This document shows positions 52,380 to 60,132 of a DNA stretch of 64,000 nt, piece by piece. Origin of the DNA: DATAEG01 sp963703085 (GTDB taxonomy: Bacteria; Actinomycetota; Actinomycetes; Mycobacteriales; Jatrophihabitantaceae); the NCBI GenBank assembly GCA_963703085.1, contig OY969789.1:124001-188000 (forward strand). Reading direction: 5' to 3'. The number at the start of each line of letters is the position of its first letter. Positions within the stretch are counted from its first letter, which is position 1. Under the pieces are notes generated by a model. It was not told where the DNA came from and did no database searches. It saw only the letters and a list, made by a program, of their open reading frames with translations. The position numbers and the translations under genes were made by a program.

Positions 52380-53150
52380 TCAGATGGTGTTGCGGTAAGC
52401 GGACCAGCCCCGCAGCGCGCGGAGCAGGTCGATCTCACGGAACGCCGGCCAGTAGGCCTCGCAGAAGTACAACTGGGAACGCTCGCTCTGCCAGAGCAGG
52501 AAGTTGGACAGTCGCTGCTCACCACTGGTGCGGATGATCAGGTCGGGTTCGGGCTGGCCGCTGGTGTAGAGGTGTTGGGCGATGTCGTCGGTGGTCAACC
52601 GCCGGGCGAGCTCGGCCGCCGACACCCCGGCCGCCGCTTCGTCCAGCAGGAGTGAGCGGACGGCGTCGACGACCTCCTGCCGACCGCCGTACCCGATCGC
52701 GAGCGTGAGGTGCTGGCCGGTCGTGCAGACCGCCGTGCTGCTCTGCGCTTCCTTCAGCGCGCGGGCGGTGGTGTCCGGCAGCGCGTCGATCAACCCGGCG
52801 AGATGCACCTGCCATTGTGGATCCGGGACGGCCAGCTCGCGGGCCACCATCCGCTCCATCATGGTCAGCAGGTTGTTGACCTCGCCCTGCTCCCGGGCGA
52901 TCAGGTTCTCCGTCGAGCAGACGAAGATCGTGACGTGCTCGATTCCCGCGGCGGCGCACCAGCGCAGCAGCGAACTGATGTGCTCGGCGCCGTAGTCATG
53001 ACCGACCCTGGCGTCGGCGAACCCCTGCGCACGAGCCCATCTGCGGTTGCCGTCCATGATCACCGCGACGTGCTTGGGCAGCTCGCGACCGCGCAGCTGA
53101 GCACGCAACCGGCGCAGGTACATCCGCGCCAGAACGTCGCGAATCGACAT
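52380..53150 (-). CDS. Isoprenyl transferase (cis-prenyl diphosphate synthase, UppS family)
   Basis: A 256-residue cis-prenyltransferase. The catalytic Asp33 lies in VIMDGNRRWARAQG; IFVCSTENL and the C-terminal RTSGEQRLSNFLLWQ and LYFCEAYWPAFREIDLLRAL motifs bind the diphosphates. It builds Z-polyprenyl diphosphate for envelope polymers. The sequence is closer to the actinobacterial Rv1086-like group, which makes short Z-chains, than to decaprenyl synthase, but chain length cannot be read with confidence. The start MSIRDVLARMYLRRLRAQL is basic and amphipathic, suitable for membrane contact. Confidence 0.93.
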   Translation of the reverse strand: MSIRDVLARMYLRRLRAQLRGRELPKHVAVIMDGNRRWARAQGFADARVGHDYGAEHISSLLRWCAAAGIEHVTIFVCSTENLIAREQGEVNNLLTMMERMVARELAVPDPQWQVHLAGLIDALPDTTARALKEAQSSTAVCTTGQHLTLAIGYGGRQEVVDAVRSLLLDEAAAGVSAAELARRLTTDDIAQHLYTSGQPEPDLIIRTSGEQRLSNFLLWQSERSQLYFCEAYWPAFREIDLLRALRGWSAYRNTI

Positions 53151-53224
53151 GCGCCAGACGGTACGCGGTCCGCCCTGCGCGAACGGCGATGCGCCTCGGT
53201 GCGTCGTCCTGATTGGGTGGGCGG

Positions 53225-54229
53225 ATGACGAACTCCTCCATCCTCGTCCTCGGCGGTACCGCCTGGCTGGGCCGTGAAGTGGCCGCGCAGGCCCAGGCAG
53301 CCGGCCACGCCGTCACCTGCCTGGCCCGTGGTGAGTCCGGGTCACCGGCCGAGGGCACCACGTTGGTCAGCGCAGATCGCAGCACGCCGAGTGCCTACGA
53401 CGCGGTGCGCGGCCAGGATTGGGACCTCGTCGTCGATGTCTCCTGGCAGCCCGGCTTCGTCCGCTCCGCACTCGCGGCGCTGGGCGAGCGGGCCAAGCAG
53501 TGGGTGTACGTCTCGTCGTGCTCGGTGTACGCCGACCACAGCCAACCCGGCGCCGACGAGTCGGCGGACCTGCTGCCGCCGCTGCCCGGCGAGGTGGCGA
53601 GCCGGGACGAATACGGCGAGGCCAAGGTCGCCTGTGAAGACGCCTGTGCTGACGCGGTCGGCGATCGGCTGCTGACCGCCCGGGTCGGGCTCATCGGTGG
53701 GTACGGCGACCGCAGCGATCGGTTCGGTTACTGGCCGGCCCGCTTCGACCGGGATCCCACCGCGCCGGTACTGATACCGGCCGAGACGGATGCCATCACT
53801 CAGATCATCAACGTTCGGGATCTGGCCGGCTGGCTGGTGAGCGCTGGTCTGGCCGGCCATGCGGCGACGGTGAACGCCGCCGGCGACCACGTCACGCTCG
53901 GGACGGTGTTCGACCGGTGCCGGCAGGCCACCGGCCACACCGGCGAGCTGGTCGCGGCCTCAAACGAGTGGCTCGCCGAGCACGGCGTCGAGATGTGGGC
54001 CGGACCGAAGTCGCTGCCGTTGTGGCTGGCCGGTGCCGAGCATGCCGGATTCGCCTCGCGGGACACCTCGGCAGCTCGGGAGATCGGACTGGTTGATAGT
54101 GGGCTCGATCGTCTCGTGGCCGATTCGCTGGCCTGGGAGCGCGAACTCGGCACCGAGCGGGAGCGAAAGGCGGGCCTCAGCGACGCCGAGCAGGCCGAAC
54201 TCCTCGCCGCGCACAGCGCACCTCAGTGA
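53225..54229 (+). CDS. NAD-dependent epimerase/dehydratase-like SDR protein
   Basis: A 334-residue extended SDR. The Rossmann start is SSILVLGGTAWLGREVAAQA (GGTAWLG nucleotide loop), with VYVSSCSVYAD as the Ser/Tyr region and YGEAKVACEDAC containing the catalytic Tyr-x-x-x-Lys. The TAWLG form is typical of actinobacterial reductases annotated only as epimerase/reductase. Substrate unknown. ATG at 53225 is chosen over an upstream in-frame start because it begins directly before the Rossmann fold. Confidence 0.87.
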   Translation: MTNSSILVLGGTAWLGREVAAQAQAAGHAVTCLARGESGSPAEGTTLVSADRSTPSAYDAVRGQDWDLVVDVSWQPGFVRSALAALGERAKQWVYVSSCSVYADHSQPGADESADLLPPLPGEVASRDEYGEAKVACEDACADAVGDRLLTARVGLIGGYGDRSDRFGYWPARFDRDPTAPVLIPAETDAITQIINVRDLAGWLVSAGLAGHAATVNAAGDHVTLGTVFDRCRQATGHTGELVAASNEWLAEHGVEMWAGPKSLPLWLAGAEHAGFASRDTSAAREIGLVDSGLDRLVADSLAWERELGTERERKAGLSDAEQAELLAAHSAPQ

Positions 54230-54238
54230 GCGCCGCGC

Positions 54239-54814
54239 TCACGCCCAGTGCGGGACGAAGTGGCCGCTGGGTGTCCCAGCGGGCGCTTTCGACGCTGCAG
54301 GTGAATCCGGCGGCCACTCTGCGCCAACCGCTCCGTTCCCGCCGACGCGGAGACGATCACTCGGTGTGGCCCCCCAGCCACAGCGACAGTACCGAGGCAA
54401 TTCGGTCGCGTTCTGTGGCCGGTACCCTGCGTCAACCGCTGCGCCAAGCGCGCTGAAGACAGCCGGGCCGCGCACCGCGTCCGGTTGGTCAGCCATCCGC
54501 GGGATGAGATGCACATGCAGGTGCGCGAACCCTGGCGCCTCACCGAACTGTGCGACGTAGGTCCTCGCACAACCGATCACCTCGACGAGCGCCTGGGTGC
54601 ACCGTCGGAGCAGCGCCCCGAGCTCTGCGGCCCCGTCGGAATCGAGCTCGCCCATCGACTCGATGTGCGAGCCGGCGACCAGCACGAGCCAGCCGGGAAC
54701 CGAGGTGCCAAATGCGTGTGCCACCCGCCAGTGCCGGGTGCGCAGGATCGTTTCGCGCACCGGGAGCTCCGCGGCGGCGTTGGCCCGGCAGGAGACACAG
54801 TCGGGTGCGGTCAC
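54239..54814 (-). CDS. HIT family hydrolase with an unusual C-terminal tail
   Basis: A 191-residue protein whose first 125 residues are a HIT domain: a Cys pair in CVSCRANAAAE, PGWLVLVAGSHIESM, and the catalytic histidine triad AHLHVHLIPRM. HIT proteins hydrolyse nucleotide phosphates. After about residue 130 (AVFSALGAAVDAG) some 60 residues do not resemble HIT proteins; the same DNA reads as low-complexity sequence in neighbouring frames as well. A frameshift just after the domain or a natural tail are both possible. The start overlaps the ung stop by 4 bases. Confidence 0.82.
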   Translation of the reverse strand: MTAPDCVSCRANAAAELPVRETILRTRHWRVAHAFGTSVPGWLVLVAGSHIESMGELDSDGAAELGALLRRCTQALVEVIGCARTYVAQFGEAPGFAHLHVHLIPRMADQPDAVRGPAVFSALGAAVDAGYRPQNATELPRYCRCGWGATPSDRLRVGGNGAVGAEWPPDSPAASKAPAGTPSGHFVPHWA

Positions 54815-55500
54815 GGCAGGCGCCAGTCGACCGGATCGGCGCCGCGTTCGACCAGCAGCTCGTTGGCCCGGCTGAACGGCCGGGACCCGAAGAACCCCCG
54901 GTCAGCCGACATCGGGCTGGGATGCGCCGACTCGATCCTGGGCAGGTCACCGAGCATCGGCGCCAGCGTCTGCGCATCACGGCCCCAGAGGATCGCCACC
55001 AAGGGAGTGTCCCGGGCGACCAGCGCGCGGATGGCCTGGTCGGTGACTGCCTCCCAGCCCTTGCCGCGGTGGCTGGCCGGTGCCCCGGGAGCGACCGTCA
55101 GCACCCGGTTGAGCAGCAACACGCCCTGCCCCGTCCAGGGGGTGAGATCGCCGTTCGCCGGCGTCGGGAAGCCCAGGTCGGCGGCGTACTCACGGTAGAT
55201 GTTGGCCAGGCTGCGGGGCACCGGACGCACATCGGGCGCGACGGAGAAGGACAGTCCGACCGGGTGACCCGGGGTCGGGTACGGATCCTGGCCGACGATC
55301 AGGACCCGCACCGCGCCGAACGGCTGGGTGAACGCCCGCAGGATGTTCGCACCGGCCGGCAGGTAGCGCCGTCCGGCGGCCACCTCGGCCCGCAGGAACT
55401 CGCCCATCGCAGTGATGCGCTCGGCGACCGGTTCCAGTGCGTCGGCCCAGCCGGGGTCGAGCTGCTCGCGCAGCGGTCGGCGTTGCCCAGAGGTGATCAT
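54811..55500 (-). CDS. ung: Uracil-DNA glycosylase
   Basis: A 229-residue family 1 uracil-DNA glycosylase. The catalytic water-activating motif is GQDPYPTPGHPVGLSFSV, with Asp near residue 72, and the DNA-intercalation motif is HPSPMSADRGFFGSRPFSR containing the catalytic His. It excises uracil from DNA in base-excision repair. The ATG start (MITSGQRRPLREQL) is fixed by homologues, and the stop overlaps the HIT start by 4 bases. Confidence 0.97.
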   Translation of the reverse strand: MITSGQRRPLREQLDPGWADALEPVAERITAMGEFLRAEVAAGRRYLPAGANILRAFTQPFGAVRVLIVGQDPYPTPGHPVGLSFSVAPDVRPVPRSLANIYREYAADLGFPTPANGDLTPWTGQGVLLLNRVLTVAPGAPASHRGKGWEAVTDQAIRALVARDTPLVAILWGRDAQTLAPMLGDLPRIESAHPSPMSADRGFFGSRPFSRANELLVERGADPVDWRLP

Positions 55501-55513
55501 GCGCGGTACTGGC

Positions 55514-56539
55514 TCACGACTGCCGGGACGGCTTCCACAGATCGATTCCCGCCTCGATGGCGTGCCGGTCGATCGACGCCAGCTCGGCGGCAGTGAACGG
55601 CGGCGCCGTGGCGGCGGCCAGGTTGTCCTCCAGCTGGGCCACGCTGGACGCGCCGATCAGCACGCTGGTCACCCGCTCGTCGCGCAGCAACCAGGACAGC
55701 GCTAGCTGCGCCAGGCTCTGACCGCGTCTCTTGGCGATCCGGTTGAGCGACCTGATGTGCTTCATCGCCGCGTCGGTGAGCAGCTCCGGGGACAACGACT
55801 TCCCGGCCGCGGCGCGGGAATCGGACGGGATGCCCTTGAGATAGCGGTCGGTCAGCATGCCCTGTGCCAGCGGGGAGAACGCGATGCAGCCGACGCCCAA
55901 ATCGCCCAGGGTGTCCAGCAGGGACTCTTCCACCCACCGGTTCAACATCGAGTAGGACGGCTGATGGATCAGCAACGGCACGCCCGCCTCGCGTAGCAGC
56001 GTCGCCGCCTGCTGGGTGCGCTCGGCCGAGTACGAGGAGATGCCCACGTACAGCGCCTTGCCGGCGTGCACCGCGCTGGCCAGCGCGCCGACCGTCTCCT
56101 CCAGCGGGGTGTCGGGATCGACGCGGTGGCTGTAGAAGATGTCGACGTAGTCCAGACCCATCCGCTGCAGCGATTGGTCCAGCGATGCCAGCAGGTACTT
56201 GCGCGAGCCGAGGTCTCCGTACGGGCCGGGCCACATGTCATAACCGGCCTTGGTCGAAATAACGAGCTCATCGCGGTAGGGGCGGAAGTCCCGGGCGAAA
56301 TGTGTCCCGAAATTCGATTCGGCGGCGCCATAGGGCGGTCCGTAGTTGTTTGCCAGGTCGAAATGCGTGACGCCCAGGTCGAATGCCCGGCGCAGGATCG
56401 CCTGCTGGACCTCCATCGGCTTGTCGTCGCCGAAGTTGTGCCAGAGGCCGAGGGAGACGGCCGGCAGGAGCAGACCGCTGCGGCCGCTGCGCCGGTAGGG
56501 CATGTCGGAATAGCGGTTCTGCGCCGCAAGATAGGTCAT
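55514..56539 (-). CDS. Aldo/keto reductase (YghZ/L-glyceraldehyde 3-phosphate reductase-like)
   Basis: A 341-residue aldo/keto reductase barrel. The catalytic tetrad is present: Asp and Tyr in THFDLANNYGPPYGAAE, Lys in VISTKAGYDMWPG and His in DIFYSHRVDPDTPLEE. NADP-binding sequence near the C terminus is VTSVLIGASSVAQLEDN. The NNYGPPYG and WPGPYGDLGSRKYL motifs are typical of the YghZ group acting on L-glyceraldehyde 3-phosphate. It is divergent from the sugar ABC importer across 172 bases, so the two may share a regulator. Confidence 0.92.
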   Translation of the reverse strand: MTYLAAQNRYSDMPYRRSGRSGLLLPAVSLGLWHNFGDDKPMEVQQAILRRAFDLGVTHFDLANNYGPPYGAAESNFGTHFARDFRPYRDELVISTKAGYDMWPGPYGDLGSRKYLLASLDQSLQRMGLDYVDIFYSHRVDPDTPLEETVGALASAVHAGKALYVGISSYSAERTQQAATLLREAGVPLLIHQPSYSMLNRWVEESLLDTLGDLGVGCIAFSPLAQGMLTDRYLKGIPSDSRAAAGKSLSPELLTDAAMKHIRSLNRIAKRRGQSLAQLALSWLLRDERVTSVLIGASSVAQLEDNLAAATAPPFTAAELASIDRHAIEAGIDLWKPSRQS

Positions 56540-56711
56540 GGCCTCATCGTTGCAGGTCGATTACGCGGCACTGCCGAGTGCTGCGTGCCGCGCGCAGAAT
56601 GCGGCTGGCCATGCCAGTATCTAGACCGAACTCGCCCCCAGGCCTGATCGGTCGCATCGGTCACCTCTTGGACATCTGGGCGACTCACCTCGTCAATGCG
56701 GACGGAGGCAC

Positions 56712-57653
56712 ATGGCAATCGCGACCAGCGAGGTTGACGTAGTGACCTCGCGACGAGCACGACGATCGGTGTCGGCCCGCGGCCGGGAGATTCCGCTCGC
56801 CTGGCTGTTCCTGTTGCCGTCGCTCGTCATCTTCGGGTTGTTCGTGTTCTATCCCCTCGGCCGAGCCGTCTATATCTCGACCCGGGCGTCGGACATCCTC
56901 GGCAATCCGACGGTCCCGGTCGGCTTGAAGAACTTCCACCGGCTGTTCACCGCCGACTTCGCCGCCATCCTCGAGCGCACCGGCATCTTCGTCGTCATCA
57001 CCGTGATTCCCGGCATCGTGCTGCCGCTGGTGCTTGCCGTTCCGATGTCGCAGCACCTGCCCGGCATGAAGATCTTCCGCACCGCCTTCGCGCTGCCGTT
57101 CGCCTACTCCGTGGCCACCGCCGCCGTCGCCTTCAACTACATCCTGAACCCGAGCGTCAGCCGGTTGAACGCCATCATCGAGAACATCGGCGGGAACGCC
57201 ATTCCGTGGACCACCAGCAGCAAGTGGGCGCTGATCTCAGTGGCCATCGTGGTGGTCTGGATGAACACCGGCTTCAACCTGCTGGTGATCGCCGCCGCAC
57301 TGTCCGGGGTGGACGAGACGGTGCAGGAGGCGGCCCGGCTCGACGGGGCCACCGGCTTCCGGCTGTTCCGCACGGTGACCCTGCCTCTGATCACCCCGAG
57401 CATCTTCTTCCTCGTCGTGATCACCACGCTGAACTCGCTGCAGACGTTCGGCCAGCTGTTGATCCTTACCCCGGCGGGCGGCCCGGACCATTCGACGACC
57501 ACGCTGGTCTACTCCATCTACAACACTGCGTTCGCCAACAACGCCAGTGACTACGGATTCGCCGCCGCGCAGGGACTGGTGCTGCTGCTGGTGGGCATCG
57601 TTCTTGCCGCCATCCAATTCGGTGTCATCGAGCGACGGGTGCACTACCAATGA
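56712..57653 (+). CDS. Sugar ABC transporter permease (UgpA/MalF type)
   Basis: A 313-residue permease with about six membrane segments, starting after a 30-residue hydrophilic N terminus (LAWLFLLPSLVIFGLFVFYPL). The EAA loop is QEAARLDGATGFRLFRTVTLPLI, which docks the ATPase. The family imports oligosaccharides or glycerol-phosphate-type compounds (CUT1). It is followed by the second permease after 28 bases and then a binding protein. No regulator or ATPase is adjacent. Confidence 0.93.
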   Translation: MAIATSEVDVVTSRRARRSVSARGREIPLAWLFLLPSLVIFGLFVFYPLGRAVYISTRASDILGNPTVPVGLKNFHRLFTADFAAILERTGIFVVITVIPGIVLPLVLAVPMSQHLPGMKIFRTAFALPFAYSVATAAVAFNYILNPSVSRLNAIIENIGGNAIPWTTSSKWALISVAIVVVWMNTGFNLLVIAAALSGVDETVQEAARLDGATGFRLFRTVTLPLITPSIFFLVVITTLNSLQTFGQLLILTPAGGPDHSTTTLVYSIYNTAFANNASDYGFAAAQGLVLLLVGIVLAAIQFGVIERRVHYQ

Positions 57654-57681
57654 GCGACGCTTGCGCAGCGGAGGTCACCCC

Positions 57682-58587
57682 ATGACCCAGACCCAGGAAC
57701 AGAACCCGGACGTCCGGACCGTCGACGCCGCTCCGCCGCGCACGGTGCGCCGGCGGCGCAAGCGGTTGACCCCCGGCGTGGTGGTCACCTACATCTTCCT
57801 GCTCGTGATGGCGGTGATCCTGCTCTACCCGCTGTTCATGACGATCATCTCGAGCTTCACGTCGGTGAAGGAGCTGCAGGGATATCCACCCCGGCTCATC
57901 CCCAAGCACTTCACTCTGTCGAACTACTCCGGCGTGTCGAAGGCATTCCCCATCGGGCGGCAGTACCTGAACAGCGTTGTGGTGTCGGTGGTGATCATGG
58001 TGGGCCACCTGGTCACCGCGACGTTGTCGGCCTACGCGTTCGTGTTCCTGCGGCTACCCGGCCGACGCACCCTGTTCTGGGTGTTCCTGGCGACGATGAT
58101 GATTCCGTGGGAGGCAATCGTCATCCCCAACTACCTGTTCGTGGTTTCGACGCTCAAGCTGTCCTCGACCTATCCCGGGCTGTTCCTGCCCTTCTTGGCC
58201 AACGGTTTCGGCACGTTCTTGATGCGGCAGGCGTTTCTGCAATTTCCCACGGACATCCGGGACGCGGCGAAGATCGACGGAGCCGGACACCTGCGATTCC
58301 TCACCCAGATCCTGACTCCGATGACCCGGCCGGTACTCGCGGCCCTCGCTGTGTGGTCCTTCCTCTCCGGATGGAACCAGTTCCTCTGGCCATTGCTCGT
58401 ATCGAACTCTGACGACAGCAAGAAGACTCTGCAGATCGGTGTGCAGTCGCTGGCGAAGGCGGTCGACACCAACGAACCGGGACAGGTGTTCGCGGGCATC
58501 ACGCTGGCGCTACTGCCCACCCTGGTCCTCGTCATCGTCGGCCAACGCTGGCTGGTCCGCGGGTTCACCGCAGGCGCGGTCAAATGA
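57682..58587 (+). CDS. Sugar ABC transporter permease (UgpE/MalG type)
   Basis: A 301-residue permease with six membrane segments. The first is VVTYIFLLVMAVILLYPLFM and the EAA-type loop is RDAAKIDGAGHLRFLTQILTPM. The MIPWEAIVIPNYLFV segment is typical of the MalG/UgpE subfamily. ATG at 57682 with GGAGG 11 bases upstream is the start; upstream reading belongs to the previous gene's end. It pairs with the permease at 56712 to form the import channel. Confidence 0.93.
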   Translation: MTQTQEQNPDVRTVDAAPPRTVRRRRKRLTPGVVVTYIFLLVMAVILLYPLFMTIISSFTSVKELQGYPPRLIPKHFTLSNYSGVSKAFPIGRQYLNSVVVSVVIMVGHLVTATLSAYAFVFLRLPGRRTLFWVFLATMMIPWEAIVIPNYLFVVSTLKLSSTYPGLFLPFLANGFGTFLMRQAFLQFPTDIRDAAKIDGAGHLRFLTQILTPMTRPVLAALAVWSFLSGWNQFLWPLLVSNSDDSKKTLQIGVQSLAKAVDTNEPGQVFAGITLALLPTLVLVIVGQRWLVRGFTAGAVK

Positions 58588-58636
58588 CCACCAGCCGCAC
58601 CCCCCAGCAGAGTTCCCCCAACCGAAAGGAGCACTT

Positions 58637-60001
58637 GTGAGGTTCCCTATCAGGCGGCACCGCCGGTCCGCGCTCGCCGCGCTGGCGGTCGCTGCCGTCA
58701 CCGCCGGACTGCTGACCGGATGTAGCAGCGGCGGTAGCAAGGACAGCGGCGGCGAGGTGACGGTGAGCTTCTGGCACGGTCTTGCCGGCACCAACCAGGA
58801 GATGCTGCAGAAGCTGGTGAACCAGTTCAACACAGCGCACAAGGGCAAGATCAAGGTGAACCTGATCGCCAAGGGCGATTACGACGACACCATCACCGCC
58901 TACAAGGCCGCCATCACGGCGAAGAAGACGCCGTCGCTGGTCCAGATCTACGACATCGGCACCCGGTTCATGATCGACTCGAAGCAGACCACCCAGATGC
59001 AGTCGTTCATCGACAAGGACAAGTTCAACGTCAGCGACATCCAGCCGAACATCGCCGGGTACTACTCCATCGACAACAAGCTCAACTCGATGCCGTTCAA
59101 CACCTCGGTCCCGTTGCTGTACATCAACGCGGACGCGTTCAAGAAGGCCGGCCTCGACCCGAGCAAGCCGCCGACGACGATCGACGAGATCATGGCCGAC
59201 GCCAAGAAGCTGACCGTCAAGAACTCGAAGGGCAACGTCACGCAATACGGCTTCGGTGCTGCCATTTACGGCTGGTTCATGGAGCAGTGGACCGCGGTAG
59301 CCAACAAGGAGTACTGCGACAACGGCAACGGCCGGGACTCGCGTGCGTCGAACATGTCCTACGACTCCGACACCCAGACCAAGGTGTTGACGTGGTGGAA
59401 GTCGATGCTCGATCAGAAGCTGGCGCTGAACACCGGCCGCAAGACTGCCGACGCGGACAACGCCTTCACCTCGGGGCGCATCGCGATGACGCTGGAGTCG
59501 ACCGGTTCGCTCGGTGGCTTCCTCACCGCGTCGAAGTTCCAGATCGGCACCGGGTACTACCCGAAGGCGAACGCGTCGGACACCGGCGGGCCGATCATCG
59601 GCGGCGCCTCGCTGTGGATTGACAAGGTCGGCCATTCCAGCAAGGAGCAGCAAGCCTCGTGGGAGCTGGTCAAGTACCTGTCCAGCAACGCGGTGCAGGC
59701 GCAATGGCACACCGGCACCGGCTACTTCCCGGTGAGCAAGGCCGCCCTCAACGACCCGACGGACAAGGCCTGGGTGGCCAAGCGCCCCCAGTTCGAGACG
59801 GCGATCAAGCAGCTGGAGGGCACCACTCTCGACAAGGCCACCCAGGGCTGCCTGCTCGGGGTGATGCCGAAGGCCCGGCAGCTGATGGAGGACGCCATCG
59901 ACTCGTCGATCACGGGCAAGAAGAGCGCGGCTGATGCGCTCAGCTTCGCCAAGAGCCAGACGAAGGCACAGATAGACCAGTACAACAACGCGGTGAAGTA
60001 A
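58637..60001 (+). CDS. Extracellular sugar-binding lipoprotein (UgpB-like)
   Basis: A 454-residue family 1 solute-binding protein. A lipoprotein signal peptide begins FPIRRHRRSALAALAVAAV and has the lipobox LLTGCSSG, so the Cys is lipid-anchored. The mature part starts SFWHGLAGTNQEMLQKLVNQF, the usual UgpB start, and contains YYSIDNKLNSMPFNTSVPLLY and ATQGCLLGVMPKARQLMEDAI. These features are typical of glycerol-3-phosphate or related substrate binding proteins, though the sugar is not established. GTG start with GAAAGGAG about 5 bases upstream. A strong hairpin follows the stop. Confidence 0.93.
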   Translation: MRFPIRRHRRSALAALAVAAVTAGLLTGCSSGGSKDSGGEVTVSFWHGLAGTNQEMLQKLVNQFNTAHKGKIKVNLIAKGDYDDTITAYKAAITAKKTPSLVQIYDIGTRFMIDSKQTTQMQSFIDKDKFNVSDIQPNIAGYYSIDNKLNSMPFNTSVPLLYINADAFKKAGLDPSKPPTTIDEIMADAKKLTVKNSKGNVTQYGFGAAIYGWFMEQWTAVANKEYCDNGNGRDSRASNMSYDSDTQTKVLTWWKSMLDQKLALNTGRKTADADNAFTSGRIAMTLESTGSLGGFLTASKFQIGTGYYPKANASDTGGPIIGGASLWIDKVGHSSKEQQASWELVKYLSSNAVQAQWHTGTGYFPVSKAALNDPTDKAWVAKRPQFETAIKQLEGTTLDKATQGCLLGVMPKARQLMEDAIDSSITGKKSAADALSFAKSQTKAQIDQYNNAVK

Positions 60002-60017
60002 CCACCTGCTTTCTCCG

Positions 60018-60060
60018 ACGGCCTCGCGGCGAGCTGCCCTCCTGCTCGTCGCGGGGCCGT
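60018..60060 (+). terminator. Strong stem-loop terminator after the sugar ABC operon
   Basis: A 17-bp stem (60018-60034 with 60044-60060, two positions G-U/T-G wobble) encloses the 9-base loop TGCCCTCCT. It starts 17 bases after the binding-protein stop. No T-run follows, which is usual for high-GC actinobacteria. Confidence 0.8.
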
Positions 60061-60132
60061 CACCATTGCTGCGCGGGTGGCATAGTGCGGCACACTGTGC
60101 GGGGGCGGACCCGGCACGAGCAGGAGGACGCA

